Positions 16,532 through 24,908 of a stretch of DNA of 64,000 nt are shown piece after piece. Made by a program: the position numbers and the translations under genes. How positions within the stretch are numbered: the stretch's first letter is position 1; every line of letters starts with the position of its first letter. This DNA comes from Erysipelothrix sp. HDW6C (GTDB lineage: Bacteria; Bacillota_I; Bacilli_A; Erysipelotrichales; Erysipelotrichaceae): the NCBI RefSeq assembly GCF_011299615.1, contig NZ_CP049861.1, forward strand, positions 868,001-932,000. The letters run 5' to 3'. The notes below the pieces were generated by a model. That model was not told the DNA's origin. It made no database searches and worked only from the letters and a program-made list of their open reading frames with translations.

Positions 16532-17419
16532 ATGTTTAAGAAAATTGTAGCGATCGAACCGGTAAGTCTTGTACCCACAGCAATCGAGCAACTTCATCAC
16601 GTTGCCCATGAAGTGGTTATGTACGATGACATGCCTTCATCCGATCAAGAAATAATAAATAGAATAGCGAATGCAGATGCTGTACTCGTCAGCTATACAA
16701 CAACCATTAACAAATTTGTCCTTGAGTCATGCCCCAACATTCGTTATATTGGCATGTGTTGCAGTCTGTATTCACCAGAAAGTGTGAACGTCGATATTCA
16801 TGCCGCCAATGCACTTGGAATAACAGTAAAAGGTGTTCGCGATTACGGTGATGAAGGCGTTGTGGAGTATGTGATAAGTGAGTTGGTACGATATTTACAT
16901 GGTTTTGGTGGTAAGCAGTGGCAAGACTTACCAATCGAAATCAGTGGGTTGAATGTAGGGATTGTTGGATTGGGCACATCGGGTATAATGATTGCGGATG
17001 CTCTAAAGTTTATGGGAGCAAACATTCATTATTTCAGTCGGACACGAAAATATGATCAAGAAGGCAAAGGTTACACATATTTACCATTCCACCAATTGTT
17101 GGAGACCGTAGATGTTGTGTTCTCATGTCTCAATAAGAATGTGATCCTCTTTGATCAAAAAGCATTTGAATCACTGGGAAATGGTAAAATCTTCTTCAAT
17201 ACATCGATTGGTCCAAGTTTCGAAGATGCTGCCCTTGAAAATTGGCTTGATACGGGAGATAATGAATTCTTCTGTGATTCTGAAGGTGCGATTGGATCTC
17301 TTGTAAATCATCCCCATGTTAACTGTATGGGCGTATCGTCGGGACGTACAAGGCAAGCATTTGAGCGTCTTAGTAAAAAAGTAATTGAAAATATCGACGC
17401 ATATCTCTTTGAACATTAA
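16532..17419 (+). CDS. D-2-hydroxyacid dehydrogenase-like protein, catalytic residues altered
   Basis: 295 residues with the two-domain layout of D-isomer 2-hydroxyacid dehydrogenases. The NAD-binding motif GLGTSG (146-151) is intact. The usual catalytic Arg in NTxRG is replaced: the stretch is NTSIG (223-227). The usual TPHxA catalytic His is absent from CMGVSSGRT near 265-273; an acidic residue survives in DSEGA. It is therefore either a divergent enzyme using other residues or a non-catalytic NAD-binding protein. Ribosome binding site AGGAGG precedes ATG 16532. It is paired with the aspartate-dehydrogenase-like gene. Confidence 0.78.
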   Translation: MFKKIVAIEPVSLVPTAIEQLHHVAHEVVMYDDMPSSDQEIINRIANADAVLVSYTTTINKFVLESCPNIRYIGMCCSLYSPESVNVDIHAANALGITVKGVRDYGDEGVVEYVISELVRYLHGFGGKQWQDLPIEISGLNVGIVGLGTSGIMIADALKFMGANIHYFSRTRKYDQEGKGYTYLPFHQLLETVDVVFSCLNKNVILFDQKAFESLGNGKIFFNTSIGPSFEDAALENWLDTGDNEFFCDSEGAIGSLVNHPHVNCMGVSSGRTRQAFERLSKKVIENIDAYLFEH

Positions 17420-17420
17420 A

Positions 17421-17453
17421 AGAATACCGACAGCAGATGTATGTCGGTATTCT
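17421..17453. terminator. Bidirectional terminator
   Basis: 12-bp perfect stem AGAATACCGACA / TGTCGGTATTCT with a 9-nt loop and T-rich flanks on both strands, between convergent genes. Confidence 0.9.
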
Positions 17454-17454
17454 T

Positions 17455-18378
17455 TTATTTTATACGTATATCACCGCTGGATGTTTCAAGGGAGATAATG
17501 TTTGGATTGGAAACACAATTATTATTTTTGAGTTCGATGCTTCCAGAATTTGTCTTTGTCTCAAAACAATAGACTGTTGCTGATTTAATCTCAAGTTCAA
17601 TGGAACCAGATGTCGTATTGAATGATGAGGAATCACTGAAGTTGAGCACGTCAACTTCAATATCGCCAGATGAAGCTTGAGCCTTAATGACGCCATCGAG
17701 ACTTTTAATTTTCGTTGAACCCGATGTCGTTGACGTGCTTCCAGAACCAAGAAGTGATTCAATCTCGATATCTCCAGAAGATGTTGATACGTTATATACA
17801 CCGATAATGCTGTCAATCTCAATACTTCCAGATGTTGAAGATGCCGCGATTGAGTCACCTTCCAATACCTTACCCTCAATGTCACCGGATGTGACATCCA
17901 AGAGAATCTTTTCGGCATTCAATCGATCAAATTTAAGCTGTCCTGATGTCAGTCTTGCTTGAATTGTTGCAAATTTACTGTCGGGTATCGTTACTTCAAT
18001 GTGATTAATTTGATGAGACATGAAATTAAAGTTGAAATTGAAATCTTCCGATGGTCCTTTAAGATCGAGTTTGCCGTTGGCCACGCTGATTGCGTAGGTT
18101 CCTGTGTCCATATTACTGATATGTTTTACAGTAATTATTTCAGAATTACCACCATTAATAAGTTCGAAGTCCATACTACCAGAACTAATCTCAATCGTGT
18201 TGACATCCTTAACAGGAATTGTATCTTCTTTGATAACAGATGCGGTATCACGAATTGGCGAATCACTGCCAAGATTAATTGGTTTGTTGATTCTGCGGAA
18301 TATGAGTGCGCTGATTGCAACAATTAATAGGGTTACAATCACAATCATTCCGAGTGTAAGTTGTTTTTGACGTTTCAT
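17455..18378 (-). CDS. DUF4097 beta-repeat surface protein
   Basis: 307 residues: a membrane helix (about 8-27), a short linker, then a beta-solenoid of the DUF4097 (putative adhesin) family. The repeated element [ST]SG[DS]IE recurs about ten times (TSGDIEG, TSGSIEI, SSGDIEI, SSGDIEV, TSGSIEL, NSGSIEL, SSGDIRI). Its ATG overlaps the stop of the upstream gene (ATGA) and has ribosome binding site GAGGAG. DUF4097 proteins commonly follow PadR plus a DUF1700-type permease-prefix protein, as here. It is probably a membrane-tethered, outward-facing sensor or scaffold for envelope stress. Confidence 0.85.
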   Translation of the reverse strand: MKRQKQLTLGMIVIVTLLIVAISALIFRRINKPINLGSDSPIRDTASVIKEDTIPVKDVNTIEISSGSMDFELINGGNSEIITVKHISNMDTGTYAISVANGKLDLKGPSEDFNFNFNFMSHQINHIEVTIPDSKFATIQARLTSGQLKFDRLNAEKILLDVTSGDIEGKVLEGDSIAASSTSGSIEIDSIIGVYNVSTSSGDIEIESLLGSGSTSTTSGSTKIKSLDGVIKAQASSGDIEVDVLNFSDSSSFNTTSGSIELEIKSATVYCFETKTNSGSIELKNNNCVSNPNIISLETSSGDIRIK

Positions 18379-19214
18379 GATTGCTCCTCTCTCAGTGTAA
18401 GTACCAATGTAACGATTTGAGACAGACCAGCAGCAACTACAAACGACAACCATCCATAACGATAATTACCCATCATAAAGAAACTGAGGACTGCGAGTGA
18501 CCAGATAACTGAGTTCGCAAAATTCTTAATCTGTTGGTTGCTCTCGCGAGTAGTCAATGTAATACCATTTTTCTCAAGTGTATTGAGGTGTTGGTAGTAA
18601 AGCAGTAGATCAGCAAGCTGTGTCACAAGATAGGCAACAATGAATAAGGTCCAACTCATTCGAATTCTATTCATCGATAGCACAAAGAACAGGAGTGTGG
18701 CGCCTATCCATATGATGGCATGGATTGAATCACGAATGCGCTTTGACTTTGGCGTTTCTGCAACACTTTTAGGTGTTGGTTGCTCTTCAGTTGGTTTTGA
18801 AATGGAAACCAATAACATAACTCCGATTGCGATCATCGTGAACATGATGGCGACTCCAAAAACGGCGTATTTTTCAGCAAACTCTCCGAAGAGAATGACA
18901 GGAATTACTGCGGTAATAAAGAGGAAAATTGCAGTACCTTTTTTCATATTATCAGACGTTTGTCCGTGGATATTAATTTCAACGGTTTGTTTGATGGTGT
19001 TCTCAGTTGAAGAAAGATGAATCAATTCGTCAACATCACCAATTCCAGATACAACCTTCTTGTAGGCAACGTCGGGGTCATTTCCTTCCGATAAAAGGTC
19101 ATGATATTTTTCATTCAAATTTATCGAGAGTTCCTCTTTGGTCTCAAGAAGCTGCTCATTCATTTGAATATCATCAAACAAACGATCGACATATGCTGCA
19201 ATTTTTTTATTCAT
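18375..19214 (-). CDS. Permease-prefix-domain (DUF1700-like) membrane protein
   Basis: 279 residues. An N-terminal helical domain (1-70) has the NEQLLETKEELSINLNEKYHDLLSEG pattern and the VVSGIGDVDELI end of the permease prefix domain found with PadR regulators. Six or so hydrophobic helices follow (about 90-275). The middle operon gene overlaps PadR by 8 nt and the DUF4097 gene by 4 nt. It is likely to work with the DUF4097 protein at the membrane; mechanism unknown. Confidence 0.8.
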   Translation of the reverse strand: MNKKIAAYVDRLFDDIQMNEQLLETKEELSINLNEKYHDLLSEGNDPDVAYKKVVSGIGDVDELIHLSSTENTIKQTVEINIHGQTSDNMKKGTAIFLFITAVIPVILFGEFAEKYAVFGVAIMFTMIAIGVMLLVSISKPTEEQPTPKSVAETPKSKRIRDSIHAIIWIGATLLFFVLSMNRIRMSWTLFIVAYLVTQLADLLLYYQHLNTLEKNGITLTTRESNQQIKNFANSVIWSLAVLSFFMMGNYRYGWLSFVVAAGLSQIVTLVLTLREEQS

Positions 19215-19551
19215 GTTCTTTACCTCCTATAGTAATCAGTGCGTTAATCATAACTTGGGCTGTATGCCAGTCTTCGATGTTGCGTTCGTACGTTCGTTTC
19301 CCATCAATCGTGATGGTGTAATAACGCCGACGTGCTCCTGAATCTTGGTCTCCCCAGTAGGAACTAATCATTCCTTGATCTTCCAAACGTCTAAAGGCAC
19401 TGTAAAGTGTTGCCTCCTTAAGTTCGTAGTCGCCATTCGTCGTTTCACGAACTGCTTTATTAATCTCATAGCCATAACTGTCTTTAATCATAAGTTGTGC
19501 TAGGATGATTGTTTCGGTATGTCCACGTATTAAATCCGATGTAATAGACAT
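19207..19551 (-). CDS. PadR family transcriptional regulator
   Basis: 114 residues, the compact PadR type. The winged helix is recognisable in ETIILAQLMIKDSYGYEINKAV and LKEATLYSAFRRLEDQGMISSYWGD, with the wing GARRRYYTITIDGKR. ATG 19551 is chosen because GGAGG lies 9 nt ahead; the longer frame would run through the promoter. It probably represses its own operon through the imperfect palindrome over its -35. Confidence 0.9.
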   Translation of the reverse strand: MSITSDLIRGHTETIILAQLMIKDSYGYEINKAVRETTNGDYELKEATLYSAFRRLEDQGMISSYWGDQDSGARRRYYTITIDGKRTYERNIEDWHTAQVMINALITIGGKEHE

Positions 19552-19579
19552 GCAATATACCTCCTGTGTTGATAATACT

Positions 19580-19608
19580 AATTTAACAGAAGATACTTCG
19601 CCTGTCAA
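19580..19608 (-). promoter_or_regulatory. Promoter of the PadR operon
   Basis: On the minus strand: TTGACA (19608-19603), 17-bp spacer, TAAATT (19585-19580), 29 nt before the PadR ATG. Confidence 0.75.
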
Positions 19609-19615
19609 GGTATCT
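19591..19615. promoter_or_regulatory. Candidate PadR operator
   Basis: Imperfect inverted repeat AGATACTT (19591-19598) / AAGGTATCT (19607-19615) centred on the -35 box of the PadR promoter, well placed for autorepression. Confidence 0.5.
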
Positions 19616-19737
19616 CGAAGAACATATGATTTGCACACAAATGATAAGATTGATGACATCAAAGCGTTATTTAAGAGCGAGTGACAATAACGGTCATGGG
19701 AACATGGTACGATGAAAAGAAAACAAAGGAGTATTTT

Positions 19738-21417
19738 ATGGACATTACATTTTGGTATGTCGTTGCTAGTATTATTCTCATTATAATTGTCTTACGTATT
19801 TTTGCTTACATTCAAAAGCAGCAGATTTTAAGGTTAATTCGTACAGAATATGGTGTTAATCGTACACAGATATATGATGGTCGAAGAATTGATCAAGTCG
19901 CACGTTACTATTATCAGTTGCGAAGTGATAGTGTGGATACACTTGATGATCAAACCTGGTTGGATTTACAAATGAATGAAATTTTTAGAACACTTGATTA
20001 CACCCAATCAAGTATCGGTTCGGAGTATCTTTACGCACAGTTACGCCAACAGAATAAAATAAATGCTAATCGTTTTGAAGAGCAAGTCACGTATTTTTCA
20101 AATCATCCAAATGAGCGGGAGGCACTACAATATGAATTTCGCATGATGAAAACAAAAGATGATAATAAATTTGTGGAACATATAGCTTCAGAGTCAGCAT
20201 TTGCTTCATTCCAAACAGGTGTTGTCAGTTTTATGGGAATCATGGGATTCTTTACGACGCTGTACTGCATCCTTTATCCAAGTAGCGCTCTCGAAGACGG
20301 GTTGGGAATAATTGCTATCGGTATCATTCTTATTGGACAGTTTATGATGAGTTCTGCGATTTATGAGCGAACAAAAGATACCTGGGATACCATGATCATG
20401 TTCTGTAAAGTTTTTAAGAAACTTAAAGTATTGGAGAAACTTGATCCTAATGTGTTTGAAGACGAACTTAAAGAAGTCGCACGTATAAAAAAAGCAATGA
20501 CATCGCATGCTTCATTTGTCGTTACGTATGTTGAGTTGACAATGGGGAGTTCCAGTGCGAATGCAATCTTCTATGTAATCGCAGCATTTTATGGACTTTA
20601 TGGGATTGCATTGCAACAAGCGAAGAAATTATTCATCAAAAATCGTGGCGATATCTTATCATTGTACGACCTTATTGGTCATCTTGAGACGTGTATTGCG
20701 GTTGCTTCTTATCGACAGTTCAAGGGCGAATATTGTACGCCAACGTTCCATGACTCAGCTTCAATTAATGCTGTATCCGTATACCATCCTTTGATAAAAA
20801 AACCTGTCAAGAATACGAAACATGTTGACCGATTGTCAATGGTGACGGGTGCAAATGCGAGTGGAAAAACGACATTTGCCCGCACACTCGCGGTCAACGT
20901 AGTTTTGTCACAGACAATCAATACCGCAATGGCAACCGCGTTCCAATTTAAGTTAGGCAATGTCTATTCGTCAATCACGATATCGGATGATTTATTGGGA
21001 GGGGACAGTTTCTATATGGCAGAGATTAAGCGCCTTAAAGAAATGGTGAGTTTATCTCAAGGGGGAACCTATACCATGTTCTTTATGGACGAAATGCTTA
21101 AGGGGACCAATGCAGTTGAACGGATTGCAGCTGCATCAACAATATTGGATACATTTGCTCAAGGTGATTGTTTCTTATTGCTAACCACACATGATATTGA
21201 GCTGACACAACTGCTTGGAAGTAAATACTCAAACTATCACTTCAAGGAAGTGACAACAGATCAAGAAATTACATATGATTACCGTATTTATGATGGCATC
21301 ACCACAGGAAGTAACGCAATCGCTCTACTTCGTGTGTGCAATTATGATGAAGATATCGTTGTGGAAGCACAAAAACGTGCGGACCACTACGGTGCTACAA
21401 ATACATGGATTGCTTGA
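19738..21417 (+). CDS. Membrane-anchored MutS-like ATPase
   Basis: 559 residues. One helix at the very N-terminus (about 5-22) and two near 160-205 anchor it in the membrane. A helical core like MutS domains III/IV follows. The C-terminal ATPase has Walker A GANASGKT (371-378), Walker B MFFMDEML (about 450-457) and a LLLTTHDIEL switch. It lacks the mismatch-recognition domain of MutS, so it is not classical MutS; such proteins form a Firmicute group of unknown function. It heads a tight operon with NTF2-like, AlkD-like, RNA repair and MBL genes. ATG 19738 has AAAGGA ahead; the upstream in-frame ATG has none. Confidence 0.82.
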   Translation: MDITFWYVVASIILIIIVLRIFAYIQKQQILRLIRTEYGVNRTQIYDGRRIDQVARYYYQLRSDSVDTLDDQTWLDLQMNEIFRTLDYTQSSIGSEYLYAQLRQQNKINANRFEEQVTYFSNHPNEREALQYEFRMMKTKDDNKFVEHIASESAFASFQTGVVSFMGIMGFFTTLYCILYPSSALEDGLGIIAIGIILIGQFMMSSAIYERTKDTWDTMIMFCKVFKKLKVLEKLDPNVFEDELKEVARIKKAMTSHASFVVTYVELTMGSSSANAIFYVIAAFYGLYGIALQQAKKLFIKNRGDILSLYDLIGHLETCIAVASYRQFKGEYCTPTFHDSASINAVSVYHPLIKKPVKNTKHVDRLSMVTGANASGKTTFARTLAVNVVLSQTINTAMATAFQFKLGNVYSSITISDDLLGGDSFYMAEIKRLKEMVSLSQGGTYTMFFMDEMLKGTNAVERIAAASTILDTFAQGDCFLLLTTHDIELTQLLGSKYSNYHFKEVTTDQEITYDYRIYDGITTGSNAIALLRVCNYDEDIVVEAQKRADHYGATNTWIA

Positions 21418-21444
21418 AATTTGAGATAGTAGGAGGAAATAGAA

Positions 21445-21822
21445 ATGAATGATTTTGATATTAATGGTTTTTGGAAGCACGTCGCACTGCAAGATCCGCA
21501 ACAGCTTAGTGCCTATTTCAATCCGGATGCTACGATTCTTTGGGAAGCTACCAATGAATCCTTTACAGTTGCATCGTATCTGCGCGCTAATTGTGAGTAT
21601 CCAGGGCGCTGGCAGGGGACGGTGATTGAGGTGAAGGCGTGCCCAGATACACTTATGTCGATAACTAAAATTGATGAATTAGAGATGAAATTGTCGTTCT
21701 ATGCAGTCTCATTCTTTACGATAAAAGACGGACTAATAACCCACTTACGTGAGTACTGGTGTGATATCACTGAGGCTCCGCAATGGCGCCAAAACTTGAG
21801 AATAGGGAAGGCAATTCGATGA
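21445..21822 (+). CDS. NTF2-like (SnoaL-type) protein
   Basis: 125 residues with the NTF2/SnoaL cone-fold pattern: a helix start, LSAYFNPDATILWE, a central beta sheet, and KDGLITHLREYWCDITEAP as the final strand. Such proteins bind small ligands or act as small enzymes; the function here is unknown. It lies 27 nt after the MutS-like gene with a good GGAGG ribosome binding site, and its TGA overlaps the ATG of the AlkD-like gene. Confidence 0.75.
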   Translation: MNDFDINGFWKHVALQDPQQLSAYFNPDATILWEATNESFTVASYLRANCEYPGRWQGTVIEVKACPDTLMSITKIDELEMKLSFYAVSFFTIKDGLITHLREYWCDITEAPQWRQNLRIGKAIR

Positions 21823-22535
21823 TTGATACAATTATTTCTGATTTGAAACGTGAAGCGAGTGAAAAACATCGTATGAACGTTATCAAGCTTGGTATTCCGG
21901 AGACAAACAGTTTGGGTGTCCCCACACCATTTATTCGTAAATATGCGAAAACACTAAAGAAAGATGATCGCTTGGCCAGATTGTTGTGGGATTCTGGGTA
22001 TCATGAAGCCCGGATCCTGAGTGTTTTAGTTTATGATGCGCTCACTGTAACGCACGATGATTTGGATAGAATGGTTGCTGACATCTACTCATGGGATTTA
22101 TGTGACCATTTTTGCAAAGAACTCGTGATTAAAACACCGTTTTATACATCATGTTTAAGTGCATGGATACAGGAGTCGAAAACGTATTCTGTGCGTGCAG
22201 CTTTTGTGATTATGTGTGCTGATATTGTCCACAATAACGACATCGAATATGAAACAATCGCAGATTATCTGGAACTCTGTCGTTCATACAGTGACAATGA
22301 CTCGCTATATGTAAAAAAATCGATTTCCTGGGTAATGCGAGAAATTGGAAAAATAGATCAAGAGTGGCAGGAGCGAGTCATACTCCAATGCCATGATTTA
22401 TTATCAAGTAATAACAGAGCCCAACTTTGGTTAGCCAAAGATGTATTGAAAGAAGTGGCGGATTTGGTCAAGGTGACGGGACGAAGACGATTGATATCAA
22501 AGCATTCAAAGATGGGGCAGCAAAGCAATCAATAA
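21819..22535 (+). CDS. DNA alkylation repair protein, AlkD-like
   Basis: 238 residues, all-helical HEAT-like repeat protein of the DNA alkylation repair family. LARLLWDSGYHEARILSVLV and WDLCDHFCKEL carry the Trp and Asp pattern conserved in AlkD, a glycosylase that removes bulky or cationic alkylated purines without base flipping. Start at 21819 is an ATGA overlap with the NTF2-like gene; the frame is open earlier within that gene. Next gene follows after 18 nt. Confidence 0.85.
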   Translation: MIDTIISDLKREASEKHRMNVIKLGIPETNSLGVPTPFIRKYAKTLKKDDRLARLLWDSGYHEARILSVLVYDALTVTHDDLDRMVADIYSWDLCDHFCKELVIKTPFYTSCLSAWIQESKTYSVRAAFVIMCADIVHNNDIEYETIADYLELCRSYSDNDSLYVKKSISWVMREIGKIDQEWQERVILQCHDLLSSNNRAQLWLAKDVLKEVADLVKVTGRRRLISKHSKMGQQSNQ

Positions 22536-22553
22536 AAAGAAACGAGGAATATT

Positions 22554-24896
22554 ATGAAAACACTGTTTGCAACGGTTGGTGTACCTGGAAGTGGAAAATC
22601 AACATATTTACATGATTTAGGGCTTTATGAACGCGGTTTTGTTTTAAGTACCGACGCAATCCGCAAACTTATCTCAGCGGAGACATACGAATGGAATGAC
22701 GAAAACGGTCTGCAACTCTATACCAATGAATCACGTCATAAGACAAGTGAGTTAACCTTCAAAATGGTAAATCAACTTATTGAAAGTCGTTCTGAGCGGG
22801 GGATGACCACGATCCTCGATAGCACGTTGTGCAATCGAAAGACAATTAATGGTTTGATTCAAATGACCAAAAAGTTACGGATTCGACTCGTACTCATCGA
22901 TTTTGATGTAGATTATGATACATGTGTTGCACAGAATATGCTGCGCGAGCACCCGGAGCGCGTACCACTCAATGTCATCGATCGCATGACAAATGCAAAG
23001 CAAGATGTACTCAAAATTGCACAAGACAAGAAGATTGAAATCATCAACTATCGCGATTTAGAGAATCGGTTTGCATCCAAGCCAACACTTGTGATTCCGG
23101 ATGAATCACGTTTGATTGCCATTGGTGATATTCATAATGACTACTTATCATTACAAGAAATCGTCGCCACATTCCGTGAATCGGATGCGGTGTTTTTCCT
23201 TGGAGATTATATTGACCGAGGACCGCAACCATTCGAGACGTTAGAACTTTTGGGAAGCTTACTTAATCGACCGAATACATGGTTCATACGGGGGAACCAT
23301 GATGAATCAATACGTCATATTGGTGAATACTTAAAAGATGGAAACTATCGTTTTAGTGACTTGGGTGATGCTACAAAAACTGGAGTACGCAAAACAGCCC
23401 AAGATACACTTGGAAAACTGATTGAACATTTCTATACACACCATATCCAAGCTGATGCAATTAAACAATTCGCAAGTACGATTCGTAGCTTTGAAAATCG
23501 CCTGCGCTCGTTTGCACATATTAAGTATCAAGATAAAGAATTCATACTCACACATTCAGGAATTGATAATGAAGTTGTATCCTGTGACAATTTGAATTTA
23601 GTGAATCTGGACAGTGTTACATTTGGATTGGGGTCCTATAAGTATGATATTGACCAAAAATATCGCGAAACACTTCCCCAAGCAATTCAAATCCATGGAC
23701 ATCAAAATAGTTATGATGGCAGTAATTATTGCCATTTCTCATCGTCGATAAACTTAAATCCTCTCAATGGAGAATCGGGCATTCGATGGTGTATTTTTGA
23801 TGGTGATACTTACATTGCAGATACCGTGTATGTTCATTTTGACATGCCGAAAACTGTCGATGTAGGTCTCTTTATTGCACGCTCAAAAGGGAATTCTGAT
23901 ATAAACATTAAGTGGGATATTGGAATGGATGATATCGCCTCATTTAATTTTTCACGTGATGTATTTTACAACTCGAACTGGTATCGGGATGTCATGCTTG
24001 CGCGTGGTCTTTTTATCAATGTTGTAACTGAAACGGTAGTAGCTCGCGGTTTTGACAAGTTTTTTAACTTTAATGAAAATAGTTTTTCGAGTGAGAGAAC
24101 CTTGGTTGATTCGCTATCGTATCCGCTGGTTGTCTCAAAAAAAGAAAATGGATACTTGGGTGTCCTTGGGTACGATGTGGCCAGTGATGCCCTTGTATTT
24201 GCATCAAAAACAACACTTAAATCAATGCATGCTGAACTTTTTGAAGCAATGCTTCGGTCTGTAATGATCGATGAACGCGGATTAAAAGACTTCCTTCACA
24301 ACAATACGATGTCATTGATGTTTGAAGTTGTAAACCCCGAAAAAGATCCCCATCCAATCTACCCGCGTGATTTGAAGAATCGCTTGATAATTCTTGGTGG
24401 GATTGAAAGGGCCTTACATGAAGATTTAGATTTCTCGCAACAACCAAATCTTGACGCGTACTTCGATTGGAACCAACAAGACGTTGCAATATCGTATGTT
24501 GAGTATGAAACAATTGAACGTGATGAACACCTTACAATTGGTGAACAAAATCGTGCGTTCTTAAGAACTTACAGTAGTAAAAATGATTCAATTGATTTTG
24601 AAGGTTTTGTAATCAGAGATGTGAATGGATTGATGTTTAAGTACAAGAGTGTATTTTATCAGTTATCGAAAATGACAGTCCGTAATTTTGAAGCAAACCA
24701 TTCCCTTGATTTCTTACGCAAAGGGCTTAAAAAGCGTGGTTTCTTCGAGGATGCGTTCTTGGAAGCGTATCTGGTCGATGTCGCATCTTATATCGAATGG
24801 GAGGGTCAAAAATGTTCGATTGATCGTCATGGATTACAGGAAACTGTGTACAAACATTACCGGAATGCAAAACCCTCACATGAATTTAGATATTAA
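22554..24896 (+). CDS. Three-domain RNA repair enzyme: 5' kinase, phosphatase and T4 Rnl1-like ligase
   Basis: 780 residues with three visible domains. First is a polynucleotide-kinase P-loop domain (1-165; GVPGSGKS at 9-16). Second is a calcineurin-type metallophosphoesterase (about 185-425; GDIHND 191-196, GDYIDRG 217-223, GNHD 247-250, THSG around 334, GHQ around 382). Third is an RNA ligase resembling T4 Rnl1 (about 475-780; ARGFDKFFNFNE, motif I KENG with Lys 530, motif III MFEVVNP, motif IV EGFVIRD, motif V FKYKS). This kinase-phosphatase-ligase order matches bacterial Pnkp, but the ligase looks Rnl1-like. Predicted role is resealing cleaved RNA, such as tRNA cut by anticodon nucleases. 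No Hen1 gene is nearby. Confidence 0.85.
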   Translation: MKTLFATVGVPGSGKSTYLHDLGLYERGFVLSTDAIRKLISAETYEWNDENGLQLYTNESRHKTSELTFKMVNQLIESRSERGMTTILDSTLCNRKTINGLIQMTKKLRIRLVLIDFDVDYDTCVAQNMLREHPERVPLNVIDRMTNAKQDVLKIAQDKKIEIINYRDLENRFASKPTLVIPDESRLIAIGDIHNDYLSLQEIVATFRESDAVFFLGDYIDRGPQPFETLELLGSLLNRPNTWFIRGNHDESIRHIGEYLKDGNYRFSDLGDATKTGVRKTAQDTLGKLIEHFYTHHIQADAIKQFASTIRSFENRLRSFAHIKYQDKEFILTHSGIDNEVVSCDNLNLVNLDSVTFGLGSYKYDIDQKYRETLPQAIQIHGHQNSYDGSNYCHFSSSINLNPLNGESGIRWCIFDGDTYIADTVYVHFDMPKTVDVGLFIARSKGNSDINIKWDIGMDDIASFNFSRDVFYNSNWYRDVMLARGLFINVVTETVVARGFDKFFNFNENSFSSERTLVDSLSYPLVVSKKENGYLGVLGYDVASDALVFASKTTLKSMHAELFEAMLRSVMIDERGLKDFLHNNTMSLMFEVVNPEKDPHPIYPRDLKNRLIILGGIERALHEDLDFSQQPNLDAYFDWNQQDVAISYVEYETIERDEHLTIGEQNRAFLRTYSSKNDSIDFEGFVIRDVNGLMFKYKSVFYQLSKMTVRNFEANHSLDFLRKGLKKRGFFEDAFLEAYLVDVASYIEWEGQKCSIDRHGLQETVYKHYRNAKPSHEFRY

Positions 24897-24908
24897 GGGA
24901 GAATCGTT

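Noticed and set aside
17455-18000. Repeated SG[DS]I-coding units read as a possible DNA repeat array
   Set aside because: They are diverged protein repeats of a DUF4097 solenoid; no direct repeat at nucleotide level with constant spacing, so not CRISPR.
19738-21417. Calling this gene mutS or mutS2
   Set aside because: It lacks the mismatch-binding N-terminal domain and the Smr domain and has membrane helices.
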